Shown one piece after another: positions 1 to 5,229 of a DNA stretch of 6,256 nt (the stretch's first letter is position 1; every line of letters begins with the position of its first letter). Under the pieces are notes generated by a model. It did not search any database. It was not told where the DNA came from and was given only the letters and a program-made list of their open reading frames with translations. This stretch comes from an uncultured Atopobiaceae bacterium. GTDB taxonomy: Bacteria > Actinomycetota > Coriobacteriia > Coriobacteriales > Atopobiaceae. Made by a program: the position numbers and the translations under genes. Location of the stretch: NCBI GenBank assembly GCA_944321005.1, contig CALUJT010000141.1, forward strand, positions 1-6,256. The letters run 5' to 3'.

Positions 1-72
1 GCGCACGTAGAGCTTGACGGGCGTCTTCTTGGGCGCGCTGGCGATGTAGTCGATGATCTCCTGGGCGTTCAA
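1..72 (-). CDS. dapH: Tetrahydrodipicolinate N-acetyltransferase, N-terminal fragment
   Basis: This is the first 24 codons of a gene that runs off the left edge. The translation begins MNAQEIIDYIASAPKKTPVK and continues LYVR. The EIIDYI...KKTPVK pattern is typical of the N-terminus of DapH/DapD-type 2,3,4,5-tetrahydropyridine-2,6-dicarboxylate N-acetyltransferase, as in Bacillus; the left-handed beta-helix domain would lie outside the window. The start is TTG at 72-70, chosen because AAAGGAG (87-81 on the minus strand) sits 8 nt upstream. The enzyme acetylates the DapB product and so commits the pathway to the acetylase branch. The gene lies downstream of dapB on the same strand and is probably the distal gene of the lysA-dapA-dapB operon. 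Recognition rests on a short stretch but is specific, and the neighbours agree. Confidence 0.85.
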   Translation of the reverse strand, partial: MNAQEIIDYIASAPKKTPVKLYVR

Positions 73-95
73 GGGAGTGGCTCCTTTCGTTGCGT

Positions 96-104
96 GGGGG
101 GGGG
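96..104. repeat. Run of nine G (C on the dapH mRNA)
   Basis: Nine consecutive G on the plus strand, i.e. C9 in the dapB-dapH mRNA. The run lies between the right-hand foot of the large intercistronic hairpin and the dapH ribosome binding site (87-81). Mononucleotide tracts of this length can slip during replication. Here slippage would change only the spacing between hairpin and ribosome binding site, not a reading frame. Confidence 0.8.
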
Positions 105-190
105 CGGGTCGACGGTTCTTCTCCCCGCTCGGACAGCTTCGCGCTGAGAACGCGCGAAGAACTCGCGGGCGAGAAGAACCGTCGACCCGC
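104..190 (-). repeat. Large nested hairpin between dapB and dapH
   Basis: The arms 104-123 and 171-190 are perfect 20-bp inverted repeats. The stem continues inward as CCCGC (124-128) pairing with GCGGG (165-169), with base 170 bulged. After an internal loop, a perfect 8-bp stem follows, CTTCGCGC (137-144) with GCGCGAAG (152-159), closing a 7-nt loop. That is 33 base pairs in 87 nt. The hairpin would form in the mRNA between dapB (upstream) and dapH (downstream). No T-run follows it on either strand (the mRNA continues with C9), so it is not a standard rho-independent terminator. An mRNA processing or stabilising element, or an attenuator setting dapH level, are the likeliest roles; this part is inference. 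Confidence 0.85.
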
Positions 191-216
191 ACGCGCCGCT
201 AGTTTCCGGCGGTCGG

Positions 217-237
217 GGTACCAAAGGCGGTGGTATC
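217..237 (-). other. Small hairpin just after dapB
   Basis: Bases 219-223 (TACCA) pair with 231-235 (TGGTA), extended by a G-T wobble (218/236) and a G-C pair (217/237), around a 7-nt loop. It begins 13 bp beyond the dapB stop codon in the direction of transcription. There is no T-tract after it. It may only be incidental structure preceding the much larger 104-190 hairpin. Confidence 0.4.
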
Positions 238-249
238 GCTCTCGCTAGG

Positions 250-987
250 TTACCCGAACATCAGGGTGTCGAAGTCGTAGAGGCCGGGGTCGCGCCCGAG
301 CAGGCGCTCGGCCGCACGGACGGCGCCCGCCACGAAGATCTGGCGGCTCGCGGCGCGGTGCGTGAGGCAGACCTCCTCGTCCGTGCCGAAGAAGTGCACC
401 TCGTGCGTGCCGGCCACGGTCCCGCCGCGCAGGGCGTGCATGCCGATCTCCCCGGGGACGCGCGCCCCCACGATGCCGGAGCGGCCGTCCACCACCGGGC
501 GCTCCCCCGCGGGGTCCACGGCGGCGAGAAGCGCCTTGGCGGTGCCGCTGGGGGCGTCCGCCTTCTGGTTGTGGTGGGTCTCCACGATCTCCACGTCCCA
601 GCCCCCGAGGGCCTCCGCCACGAGCGCCGTGGCCCGGCGCAGCGCGGCCACCCCCAGGGAGTAGTTGGAGGACCAGATGACGCGGTTCTTCTCGCCCAGC
701 GCGCGGAGCTCGGAGAGCTGCCCCTCCGTGAGGCCCGTGGTGCCGGAGACCAGCGCCGCGCCCGTTCTCCGCGCGTAGGCCAGCACGTGCGGCAGGGACG
801 CCGGGGCGGAGAAGTCCACGACGACGTCCGCCGCAGGCGCGGCCTCGTCCAGCTCGTCGATGTTGTCCACGTCGTAGGAGCCCAGGAGCTCGAAGCCGCG
901 GGCGGCCAGCCCCTCGCGCACGAGGCGCCCCATGCGGCCGGAGCCGCCGATGACGATCGCGCGGGTCGCGCCCGCCGCGCTAGCCAA
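250..987 (-). CDS. dapB: 4-hydroxy-tetrahydrodipicolinate reductase
   Basis: This is a cytoplasmic NAD(P)H-dependent reductase that converts the DapA product (hydroxy-tetrahydrodipicolinate) to tetrahydrodipicolinate. It has 245 residues, normal for the family. An N-terminal Rossmann motif GGSGRMG is at residues 14-20, followed by VDFSAP (57-62), SGTTG (81-85) and SSNYS (106-110). The catalytic block ETHHNQKADAPSGTA spans 136-150, with His138/His139 and Lys142 matching the catalytic His and Lys of the family and SGTA binding substrate. GGT is at 188-190. The start is TTG at 987-985. It overlaps the 3' end of dapA by 8 bp, and AAGGGGG lies 9 nt upstream, so translation is probably coupled to dapA. 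The stop is TAA at 252-250. All key residues are present and nothing suggests decay. Confidence 0.96.
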   Translation of the reverse strand: MASAAGATRAIVIGGSGRMGRLVREGLAARGFELLGSYDVDNIDELDEAAPAADVVVDFSAPASLPHVLAYARRTGAALVSGTTGLTEGQLSELRALGEKNRVIWSSNYSLGVAALRRATALVAEALGGWDVEIVETHHNQKADAPSGTAKALLAAVDPAGERPVVDGRSGIVGARVPGEIGMHALRGGTVAGTHEVHFFGTDEEVCLTHRAASRQIFVAGAVRAAERLLGRDPGLYDFDTLMFG

Positions 988-1870
988 GGAGACCAGCCCC
1001 CTTGAGGGCGGCGACCACGCGCTCGCGGCCGGCGTCGGAGATGGTCCAGAGCGGCTGGCGGTAGTACTCGCCGATGAGGCCCATCTCGGCCAGGGCGCAC
1101 TTCACCGGAATGGGGTTGACCTCGCAGAAGAGCGAGTGGATGAGCTCGAGGTTCTCTAGCTGCGTCGCGCGGGCCGCCGCGATGTCGCCGGAGAGGAAGT
1201 CCGCGCACATCTGGTGCACCGTGGCGGGGGCGACGTCCGCCCACACGGAGATGACGCCCTTGGCGCCGAGGCTCATGAGCGGCACCACGATGTCGTCGTT
1301 GCCGGAGAACATGCGGAAGTCGTCGGAGAGGTAGCGGGCCGCCATGGTGGCGTACTCGATGGAGCCGGAGGCCTCCTTGAGGCCCCACGCGTTGGGGTGG
1401 GCGGCCAGGCGCGCGAGGTTCTTCTCGCTGATGGAGCAGCCGGTGCGGCCGGGGATGTTGTAGAGGATGCAGGGCACGTCCACCTTGTCAAGGACCGCGG
1501 TGAAGTGGCGGTAGATGCCCTCCTCGTTGGACTTGTTGTAGTAGGGCGTGATGAGCAGGAGGCCGTCGATGCCGAGCCTGACCAGGCCCGCGGCCTTGCG
1601 CTCGGACTCGAAGGTGGCGTTTGAGCCCGCGCCGCCGATGACGGGCACGCGGCCTGCCACGCGCTCGATGACGCAGCGCGCGACGGCGAGGTCCTCCTCG
1701 TCGGTCATGGTGGAGGACTCGCCGGTGGTGCCGAGCACGAGGATGCCGTCCGTGCCGTTCTCCAGGTGGAAGTCGACGAGGCGCTCCAGGCCCTCGAAGT
1801 CGATGGAGCCGTCCTCGTTGAACGGCGTGACGAGAGCGACGACAGATCCTGTGAGGTTGGTCATGTCCAT
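980..1870 (-). CDS. dapA: 4-hydroxy-tetrahydrodipicolinate synthase
   Basis: DapA is a TIM-barrel class I aldolase that condenses pyruvate with L-aspartate-4-semialdehyde, the first step specific to lysine/DAP. It has 296 residues, the usual length. Visible motifs are GTTGE (47-51, substrate Thr pair), YYNKS (110-114), YNIPGRTG (137-144, with Tyr137 and Arg142 of the active site) and KEASGS (165-170), where Lys165 forms the Schiff base with pyruvate. The start chosen is ATG at 1870, because AAAGG lies 7 nt upstream. An in-frame ATG 30 bp further upstream (1900) has no close ribosome binding site, and ATG 1864 is a less likely alternative. The gene is preceded by lysA with a 51-bp gap, and its last codons overlap the dapB start. 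The product is expected to be cytoplasmic and tetrameric. Confidence 0.96.
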   Translation of the reverse strand: MDMTNLTGSVVALVTPFNEDGSIDFEGLERLVDFHLENGTDGILVLGTTGESSTMTDEEDLAVARCVIERVAGRVPVIGGAGSNATFESERKAAGLVRLGIDGLLLITPYYNKSNEEGIYRHFTAVLDKVDVPCILYNIPGRTGCSISEKNLARLAAHPNAWGLKEASGSIEYATMAARYLSDDFRMFSGNDDIVVPLMSLGAKGVISVWADVAPATVHQMCADFLSGDIAAARATQLENLELIHSLFCEVNPIPVKCALAEMGLIGEYYRQPLWTISDAGRERVVAALKGAGLLG

Positions 1871-1900
1871 GGCGTTGCCTTTCTTCGGTTCACGTAACAT

Positions 1901-1923
1901 GACAAAGGGGCTGTCCCCTTGTC
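1901..1923 (-). other. Hairpin at lysA stop / lysA-dapA junction
   Basis: GACAA-GGGG pairs with CCCC-TTGTC around a CTGT/ACAG tetraloop. Bases 1907-1910 pair with 1915-1918, 1905-1906 with 1919-1920, and 1901-1903 with 1921-1923; base 1904 is bulged. The right foot covers two bases of the lysA TGA stop (1924-1922). It sits 30 nt before the dapA start. No T-run follows in the direction of transcription, so it is more likely an intercistronic stem (mRNA end protection or small repetitive element) than a terminator. Confidence 0.6.
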
Positions 1924-3199
1924 AGATTTGCAGGTCAAGGGTGGCGAAGTAGTCCGAGGGCTTCTCGGCGCGGCGGATGAGCTCGGTGGAGCCATCCTCG
2001 CGCAGCAGCACCTCCGCGGAGCGCAGCCGGCCGTTGTAGTTGTAGCCCATCGAGTAGCCGTGGGCCCCGGTGTCGTGGATGACCAGCAGGTCGCCGCGCT
2101 CGACCTCGGGGAGCTCACGGTCCACGGCGAACTTGTCGTTGTTCTCGCAGAGGCAGCCCGTGACGTCGTAGGTTCGCGTGGCCGGCCAGGCGGACTTGTC
2201 CGGGCCGCCCGCCTGCCCCATCACCGTGATGTGGTGGTAGGCGCCGTACATTGCCGGGCGGATGAGGTCCACCGCGCTCGCGTCAACGCCCAGGTAGTCC
2301 TTGTAGATCTGCTTCTCGTGCACGGCACGGGTGACCAGGCAGCCGTACGGCCCCATCATGAAGCGGCCCATCTCAGCGTAGATGGCCACGTCGCCCATGC
2401 CCGCCGGCACGAGGACCTCCTCGAAGGCGCGCCTCACCCCCTCGCCTATGGCGCGGATGTCGCAGGGCTCCTCGTCCGGGCGGTACGGGATGCCCACGCC
2501 GCCGGAGAGGTTCACGAAGCCCACGTGCACGCCGCACTCGCGCGCGAGGCGCACGGCAAGCTCAAAAAGAATGCGGGCGAGCGCGGGATAGTAGTCGTTG
2601 CCGTGGGTGTTGCTGGCGAGAAACGCGTGCAGCCCAAACTCGCGCGCCCCGCGGTCGCGCAGCATGCGGTACGCCTCGAAGAGCTGCTCCTCGGTCATGC
2701 CGTACTTGGAGTCCCCGGGGTTGTCCATGATGCCGTTGGCCAGGCGGAAGAGCCCGCCGGGGTTGAAGCGGCAGCTCACGACCTCGGGGACGGGACCCGC
2801 CACCTCCTCGAAGAAGGGGATGTGGGAGATGTCGTCGAAGTTCACCACGGCGCCGAGCTCGCGCGCGAGGCGGAAGTCCTCGGCCGGGGTGTCGTTGGAC
2901 GAGAACATGATCTTCTCGCCAGTGATGCCAAGGGCGCGCGCAATGAGGAGCTCCGTGTAGCTGGAGCAGTCGCAGCCGCAGCCGTACTCGGCCAGGATAT
3001 TGATCAGCGCGGGGTTGGGGTTTGCCTTGACGGCAAAGTACTCGCGAAAGCCCGGGTTCCACGAGAAGGCGTCGAGCACCGCCTCGGCGTTGACGCGGAT
3101 GCCGGCCTCGTCGTAGAGGTGAAAGGGCGTGGGGTAGCGCTCGGCGATGTCGACGAGCCGCTCCTTGCTCACAAACGGGTGCTTAGGTGCGCGTTCCAT
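1922..3199 (-). CDS. lysA: Diaminopimelate decarboxylase
   Basis: LysA is a PLP enzyme of fold type III (alanine-racemase fold) that converts meso-diaminopimelate to L-lysine. It has 425 residues. The N-terminal barrel holds FAVKAN (55-60) with the PLP lysine Lys58; CDCSS (76-80) and SGGVG (232-236, phosphate loop) follow. EMGRF (276-280) replaces the usual EPGR. The C-terminal beta domain holds CENND (351-355, with the Cys-Glu that completes the partner subunit's active site) and HDTGAHGYSM (375-384). HAFLASN (191-197) stands where classical LysA has HCHIGSQ. Together these mark the variant known from streptococci. The start is ATG at 3199, with AGGGAG 6 nt upstream. A longer in-frame reading back to 3382 has no ribosome binding site, is Arg/Gly/Ala-rich and covers the probable promoter, so I rejected it. 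It is the first gene of the minus-strand operon. Confidence 0.93.
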   Translation of the reverse strand: MERAPKHPFVSKERLVDIAERYPTPFHLYDEAGIRVNAEAVLDAFSWNPGFREYFAVKANPNPALINILAEYGCGCDCSSYTELLIARALGITGEKIMFSSNDTPAEDFRLARELGAVVNFDDISHIPFFEEVAGPVPEVVSCRFNPGGLFRLANGIMDNPGDSKYGMTEEQLFEAYRMLRDRGAREFGLHAFLASNTHGNDYYPALARILFELAVRLARECGVHVGFVNLSGGVGIPYRPDEEPCDIRAIGEGVRRAFEEVLVPAGMGDVAIYAEMGRFMMGPYGCLVTRAVHEKQIYKDYLGVDASAVDLIRPAMYGAYHHITVMGQAGGPDKSAWPATRTYDVTGCLCENNDKFAVDRELPEVERGDLLVIHDTGAHGYSMGYNYNGRLRSAEVLLREDGSTELIRRAEKPSDYFATLDLQI

Positions 3200-3376
3200 G
3201 CACGTCTCCCTGATAGCGCTCCTGCAGGTTGCTTGCAGACAGTCCTGCGGGTCTTTCCCGCAGGCCCACCCCGCGCCCGCGCCCGGGTGCGGAGTTCGGC
3301 GGGCTCGCCTCCCCGCGGGGTCGTGACGCCTGCCGGCTGCCCCGCGGGCCTTCTCGCCCGCGCCTCTATCGAGTGT
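3200..3376 (-). promoter_or_regulatory. GC-rich structured leader of lysA
   Basis: If transcription starts from the extended -10 near 3381-3389, the lysA mRNA has a leader of about 175 nt that can fold strongly. Perfect stems are: CGCGGGC (3343-3349) with GCCCGCG (3356-3362), whose mRNA loop is GAGAAG; the self-complementary CCCCGCGGGG at 3311-3320; and CCTGCGGG (3244-3251) with CCCGCAGG (3257-3264). A ribosome binding site closes the leader just before ATG 3199. None of the stems is followed by a T-run. I could not match it to a known riboswitch. Regulation by structure is an inference. Confidence 0.5.
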
Positions 3377-3380
3377 TGCC

Positions 3381-3389
3381 ACTGTAGCA
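3381..3389 (-). promoter_or_regulatory. Probable extended -10 promoter of the lysA operon
   Basis: On the minus strand this reads TGCTACAGT, an extended -10 (TG, one base, then TACAGT; compare TATAAT). It is 182 bp upstream of the lysA ATG. I see no good -35 hexamer 16-18 bp further upstream, which is tolerated by extended -10 promoters. No other convincing promoter is visible between it and lysA. Confidence 0.45.
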
Positions 3390-3426
3390 CGGCTCTGTGA
3401 CGGGATGGCCGCGCTCCGCCCCCGGT

Positions 3427-3435
3427 TGATACACT
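3427..3435 (+). promoter_or_regulatory. Probable extended -10 promoter of the M20 amidohydrolase gene
   Basis: TGATACACT is an extended -10 (TG, A, TACACT). A start of transcription about 7 bp downstream would give a leader of roughly 24 nt to ATG 3466, a typical length. There is no clear -35 hexamer. It is the mirror partner of the lysA-facing element, which strengthens both calls a little. Confidence 0.5.
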
Positions 3436-3465
3436 GGCAACAAAAACGTGACAGCAGGAGGAAAG

Positions 3466-4617
3466 ATGCCTGACGAGAAGAACCCGGAGCTCGAGCGCCT
3501 GCGCACCTGGCGGCGCGACCTCCATCGCATCCCCGAGCTCGACTTCGAGCTGCCGGAGACGCTCGCGTACGTGCGCGGCGTGCTGGCAGGGCTCTCCTGC
3601 GAGGTGATCGAGCCCTGTAAGAGCTGCGTCTGCGCGTGGTTCGACCTCGGGCGCGGCCGTGCCACGGCCCTGCGCTCGGACATGGACGCGCTCCCGGTGG
3701 CGGAGCGCACGGGCGAGCCGTACGCGAGCGAGAGGCCCGGCCGCATGCACGCCTGCGGGCACGACGGCCACATGGCCATGGCGCTCGCGGCGGCCGCGTG
3801 GGCGGACGACGTCATCGCCGGCAGAGTGCCGGGGCTGGGCGCGGACGACCTGCCGCGGGACGCGCTCGTGGTGTTCCAGCCCGCCGAGGAGACCACGGGC
3901 GGCGCGCGGCTGGTCTGCGAGAGCGGCGTCTTCGAGCGCTGCCGCGCGGACCGGATCTTTGGCTTCCACCTCTGGCCGGACCTTCCGGCCGGAGAGCTGG
4001 CGTCGCGCCCGGGAGCGCTCCTCGCCCGCTCGAGCGAGGTCACCGCGGAGTACTTCGGCCGATCGAGCCACATCGCACGATGGCGAGAGGGTCGCGACGC
4101 CCTTGCCGCGGTCGCGCGCTTCGTGCCCTCGGCGGAGGCCATGTGCGGGCGCCTCCAGAAGGAGACGGGCGAGCCGTGCCTGCTGCGCTTCGGGCGGCTG
4201 GAGGCCGGCACGGTGAGAAACGCCATCGCCGGGGCGGCGCGCGCCGAGGGCAGCCTGCGCGTCTTCTCCGACGAGATGTTCGATCGGGCGCGCGAGGCCG
4301 TGACCACACTCGCAAAGAACGCCGCGCGCACGGAGGGCTGCGAGGTGGAGCTCTCGTTCTCCGAGGGCTACCCGCCGGTGACCAACGACCCCGCGCTCTT
4401 GGCGGCCGCGGAGGCGGCGCTGCCCGAGCTCGCCCGCGTGCCGGAGCCCCTGCTCATAGCCGAGGACTTCTCCTTCTACCAGCGCCACCTGCCCGGCGTA
4501 TTCCTGCTGCTGGGAACGGGCACGGGCACGCCGCTCCACGCGGACACGTTCGACTTCGACGAGCGCGTGCTGCTCACGGGCGTCGACGCGTACCGTCGCC
4601 TGCTCATGATGCCGTAG
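3466..4617 (+). CDS. dapL: M20D amidohydrolase, probable N-acetyl-diaminopimelate deacetylase
   Basis: This is a 383-residue metal-dependent amidohydrolase of peptidase family M20D. Motifs in order are HRIPEL (20-25), LRSDMDALP (69-77), MHACGHDGHMA (94-104, metal ligands Cys97 and His99), FQPAEE (137-142, catalytic/metal Glu pair), GFHLWP (166-171, His168), a dimerisation-domain GRSSH (198-202), IAEDFSFY (331-338) and PLHAD (356-360, His358). It has no signal peptide, so it is probably cytoplasmic. The family also includes hippurate and IAA-amino-acid hydrolases. The divergent lysA-dapA-dapB-dapH operon, with an acetylase-type dapH, makes the N-acetyl-LL-diaminopimelate deacetylase role most likely, giving LL-DAP plus acetate. 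The start ATG 3466 follows AGGAGG (3456-3461) by 4 nt. An in-frame GTG at 3448 lacks a ribosome binding site. The family is certain; the exact substrate is inferred from context. Confidence 0.85.
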   Translation: MPDEKNPELERLRTWRRDLHRIPELDFELPETLAYVRGVLAGLSCEVIEPCKSCVCAWFDLGRGRATALRSDMDALPVAERTGEPYASERPGRMHACGHDGHMAMALAAAAWADDVIAGRVPGLGADDLPRDALVVFQPAEETTGGARLVCESGVFERCRADRIFGFHLWPDLPAGELASRPGALLARSSEVTAEYFGRSSHIARWREGRDALAAVARFVPSAEAMCGRLQKETGEPCLLRFGRLEAGTVRNAIAGAARAEGSLRVFSDEMFDRAREAVTTLAKNAARTEGCEVELSFSEGYPPVTNDPALLAAAEAALPELARVPEPLLIAEDFSFYQRHLPGVFLLLGTGTGTPLHADTFDFDERVLLTGVDAYRRLLMMP

Positions 4618-4625
4618 CGGGGCGA

Positions 4626-4652
4626 CGTCCTTCTCGGCGCGTCCTTCTCGGC
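4626..4652. repeat. Two tandem copies of a 13-bp sequence after dapL
   Basis: CGTCCTTCTCGGC occurs at 4626-4638 and again at 4640-4652, directly downstream of the dapL stop codon. It is followed by a small stem GGCC-TCA-GGCC (4650-4660) and a perfect 12-bp palindrome GGGGCGCGCCCC (4674-4685). None is followed by a T-run, so no standard terminator for dapL can be pointed to here. Confidence 0.7.
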
Positions 4653-4677
4653 CTCAGGCCGTCCACCTGCCCTGGGG

Positions 4678-4894
4678 CGCGCCCCGACACTCGAAGCGGC
4701 TCCCTTTGCCCGGAACCCCACGCGGTTGGGCAAAAGCTTTGATATAAAGTCTCGACATTATATGTAATACCACCCAATCACCTGGAAAATTCGGCAAAAA
4801 CCTGGCGAGAAGAACGGGCGGGACGTTACGTTACGCGTTACGTACCCGAGTCGCATCAAAGGTTTTGCCCAATCGCAGACGAGTGTGGCAGCGG
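4678..4894. repeat. Palindromic intergenic repeat, copy 1 (217 bp)
   Basis: This is the first of two direct tandem copies; the second starts 228 bp later. The left 84 bases match copy 2 except at four positions, and 4854-4876 is identical to 5082-5104. The middle is more divergent and shows compensating gaps. Internal arms TTGGGCAAAAGCTTTGAT (4726-4743) and ATCAAAGGTTTTGCCCAA (4855-4872) are inverted repeats with one mismatch in 18. An outer pair ACACTCG (4687-4693) / CGAGTGT (4880-4886) makes the whole unit palindromic. A second, competing hairpin is possible within the left part (4705-4711 with 4728-4734). The unit is visibly richer in A/T than its surroundings and carries no credible ORF; short minus-strand readings in both copies simply translate the repeat. 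It is probably a mobile or REP/MITE-like intergenic element. Confidence 0.85.
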
Positions 4895-4905
4895 CGCCCA
4901 ATGCC

Positions 4906-5122
4906 CGCGCCCCGACACTCGAAGTGGCTCCCTTTGCCCGGAACCCCACGCGGTTGGGCAAAACCTTTGATATAAGATCTCGACATTATCAATAATGCCA
5001 CCCAATCGCCTTGAAATCCCGGCGAGAAGAACAAGTAGAGCTTTACGTCACACGTTACGTCCCTCAACACCCCTCGGAATCCATCAAAGGTTTTGCCCAA
5101 TCGCCGGCAAGTTTGGCAGCGG
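4906..5122. repeat. Palindromic intergenic repeat, copy 2 (217 bp)
   Basis: Same orientation as copy 1 and separated from it by 11 bp. Its internal arms, 4954-4971 and 5083-5100, are perfect 18-bp inverted repeats, extended by a G-T wobble and three more pairs (4950-4953 with 5101-5104), so about 155 bp is bounded by matching ends. The centre contains CATTATCAATAATG (4985-4998), a small perfect stem, and TTACGT-rich DNA around 5043-5060. The outer ACACTCG / CGAGTGT pairing seen in copy 1 is lost on the right side. There are no coding signals. Lying between two convergent genes, it could also help end transcripts from both sides, though it lacks clear T-tracts. Confidence 0.85.
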
Positions 5123-5229
5123 GCCGGCTGCAGGTCCGGCAGCGGATTTGCCGGCGTGGGCGGCGCAGACGAGCTCGACGACGGGCTTGCCGGCAGGTTC
5201 GGCGTCGGCCGCCAACCGCAGGTCGGCAC
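5123..5229. other. GC-rich spacer without genes
   Basis: This is about 107 bp between the repeats and the terminator. It contains three loose copies of CAGGT(C/T)CGGC-like sequence (5131, 5194, 5219). TTGCCGGCG at 5148-5156 is a perfect inverted partner of CGCCGGCAA at 5102-5110. No ORF with a ribosome binding site, RNA gene or promoter is recognisable. Confidence 0.5.

Larger units (their letters stand above)
3374..3442. repeat. Mirror-image 16-bp repeats in the divergent promoter region
   Basis: The arms are 3374-3389 and 3427-3442. Read outward from the centre, the left one (minus strand) is TGCTACAGTGGCAACA and the right one (plus strand) is TGATACACTGGCAACA: 14 of 16 bases are the same, in opposite orientation, with 37 bp between. 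Each contains a TGnTACAnT extended -10-like sequence pointing to its own gene. This is either a pair of matched divergent promoters or an operator bound by one regulator; the sequence alone does not decide. Confidence 0.65.

Noticed and set aside
3258..3272. T-box-like sequence in the lysA leader (minus strand GGGGTGGGCCTGCGG)
   Set aside because: It resembles the T-box core GGGTGGNACCGCGG, but two core bases differ, the variable base would not fit a normal tRNA-Lys discriminator, and I could not build a convincing stem I with specifier loop.
3200..3382. 61-residue N-terminal extension of LysA
   Set aside because: It has no ribosome binding site, an unusual Arg/Gly/Ala-rich composition and overlap with the likely promoter. 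The ATG at 3199 has a good ribosome binding site and gives a family-typical N-terminus.
1919..3400. Plus-strand open frame of 493 codons
   Set aside because: It lies exactly antisense to lysA, whose motifs are clear. The translation is low-complexity, rich in Val/His/Ala/Arg, without family motifs: a high-GC shadow frame.
3169..4539. Minus-strand open frame of 456 codons
   Set aside because: It is antisense to dapL and Arg/Ala-rich, with no recognisable domain or ribosome binding site.
4736..4780. Promoter from the TATAAA/TATAAG sequences inside the repeats
   Set aside because: There is no -35 at a suitable distance and no gene downstream that it could serve; the A/T-rich sequence is explained as part of the repeat.
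4678..5122. CRISPR array
   Set aside because: There are only two copies, the unit is 217 bp, and there is no repeat-spacer pattern or cas gene.
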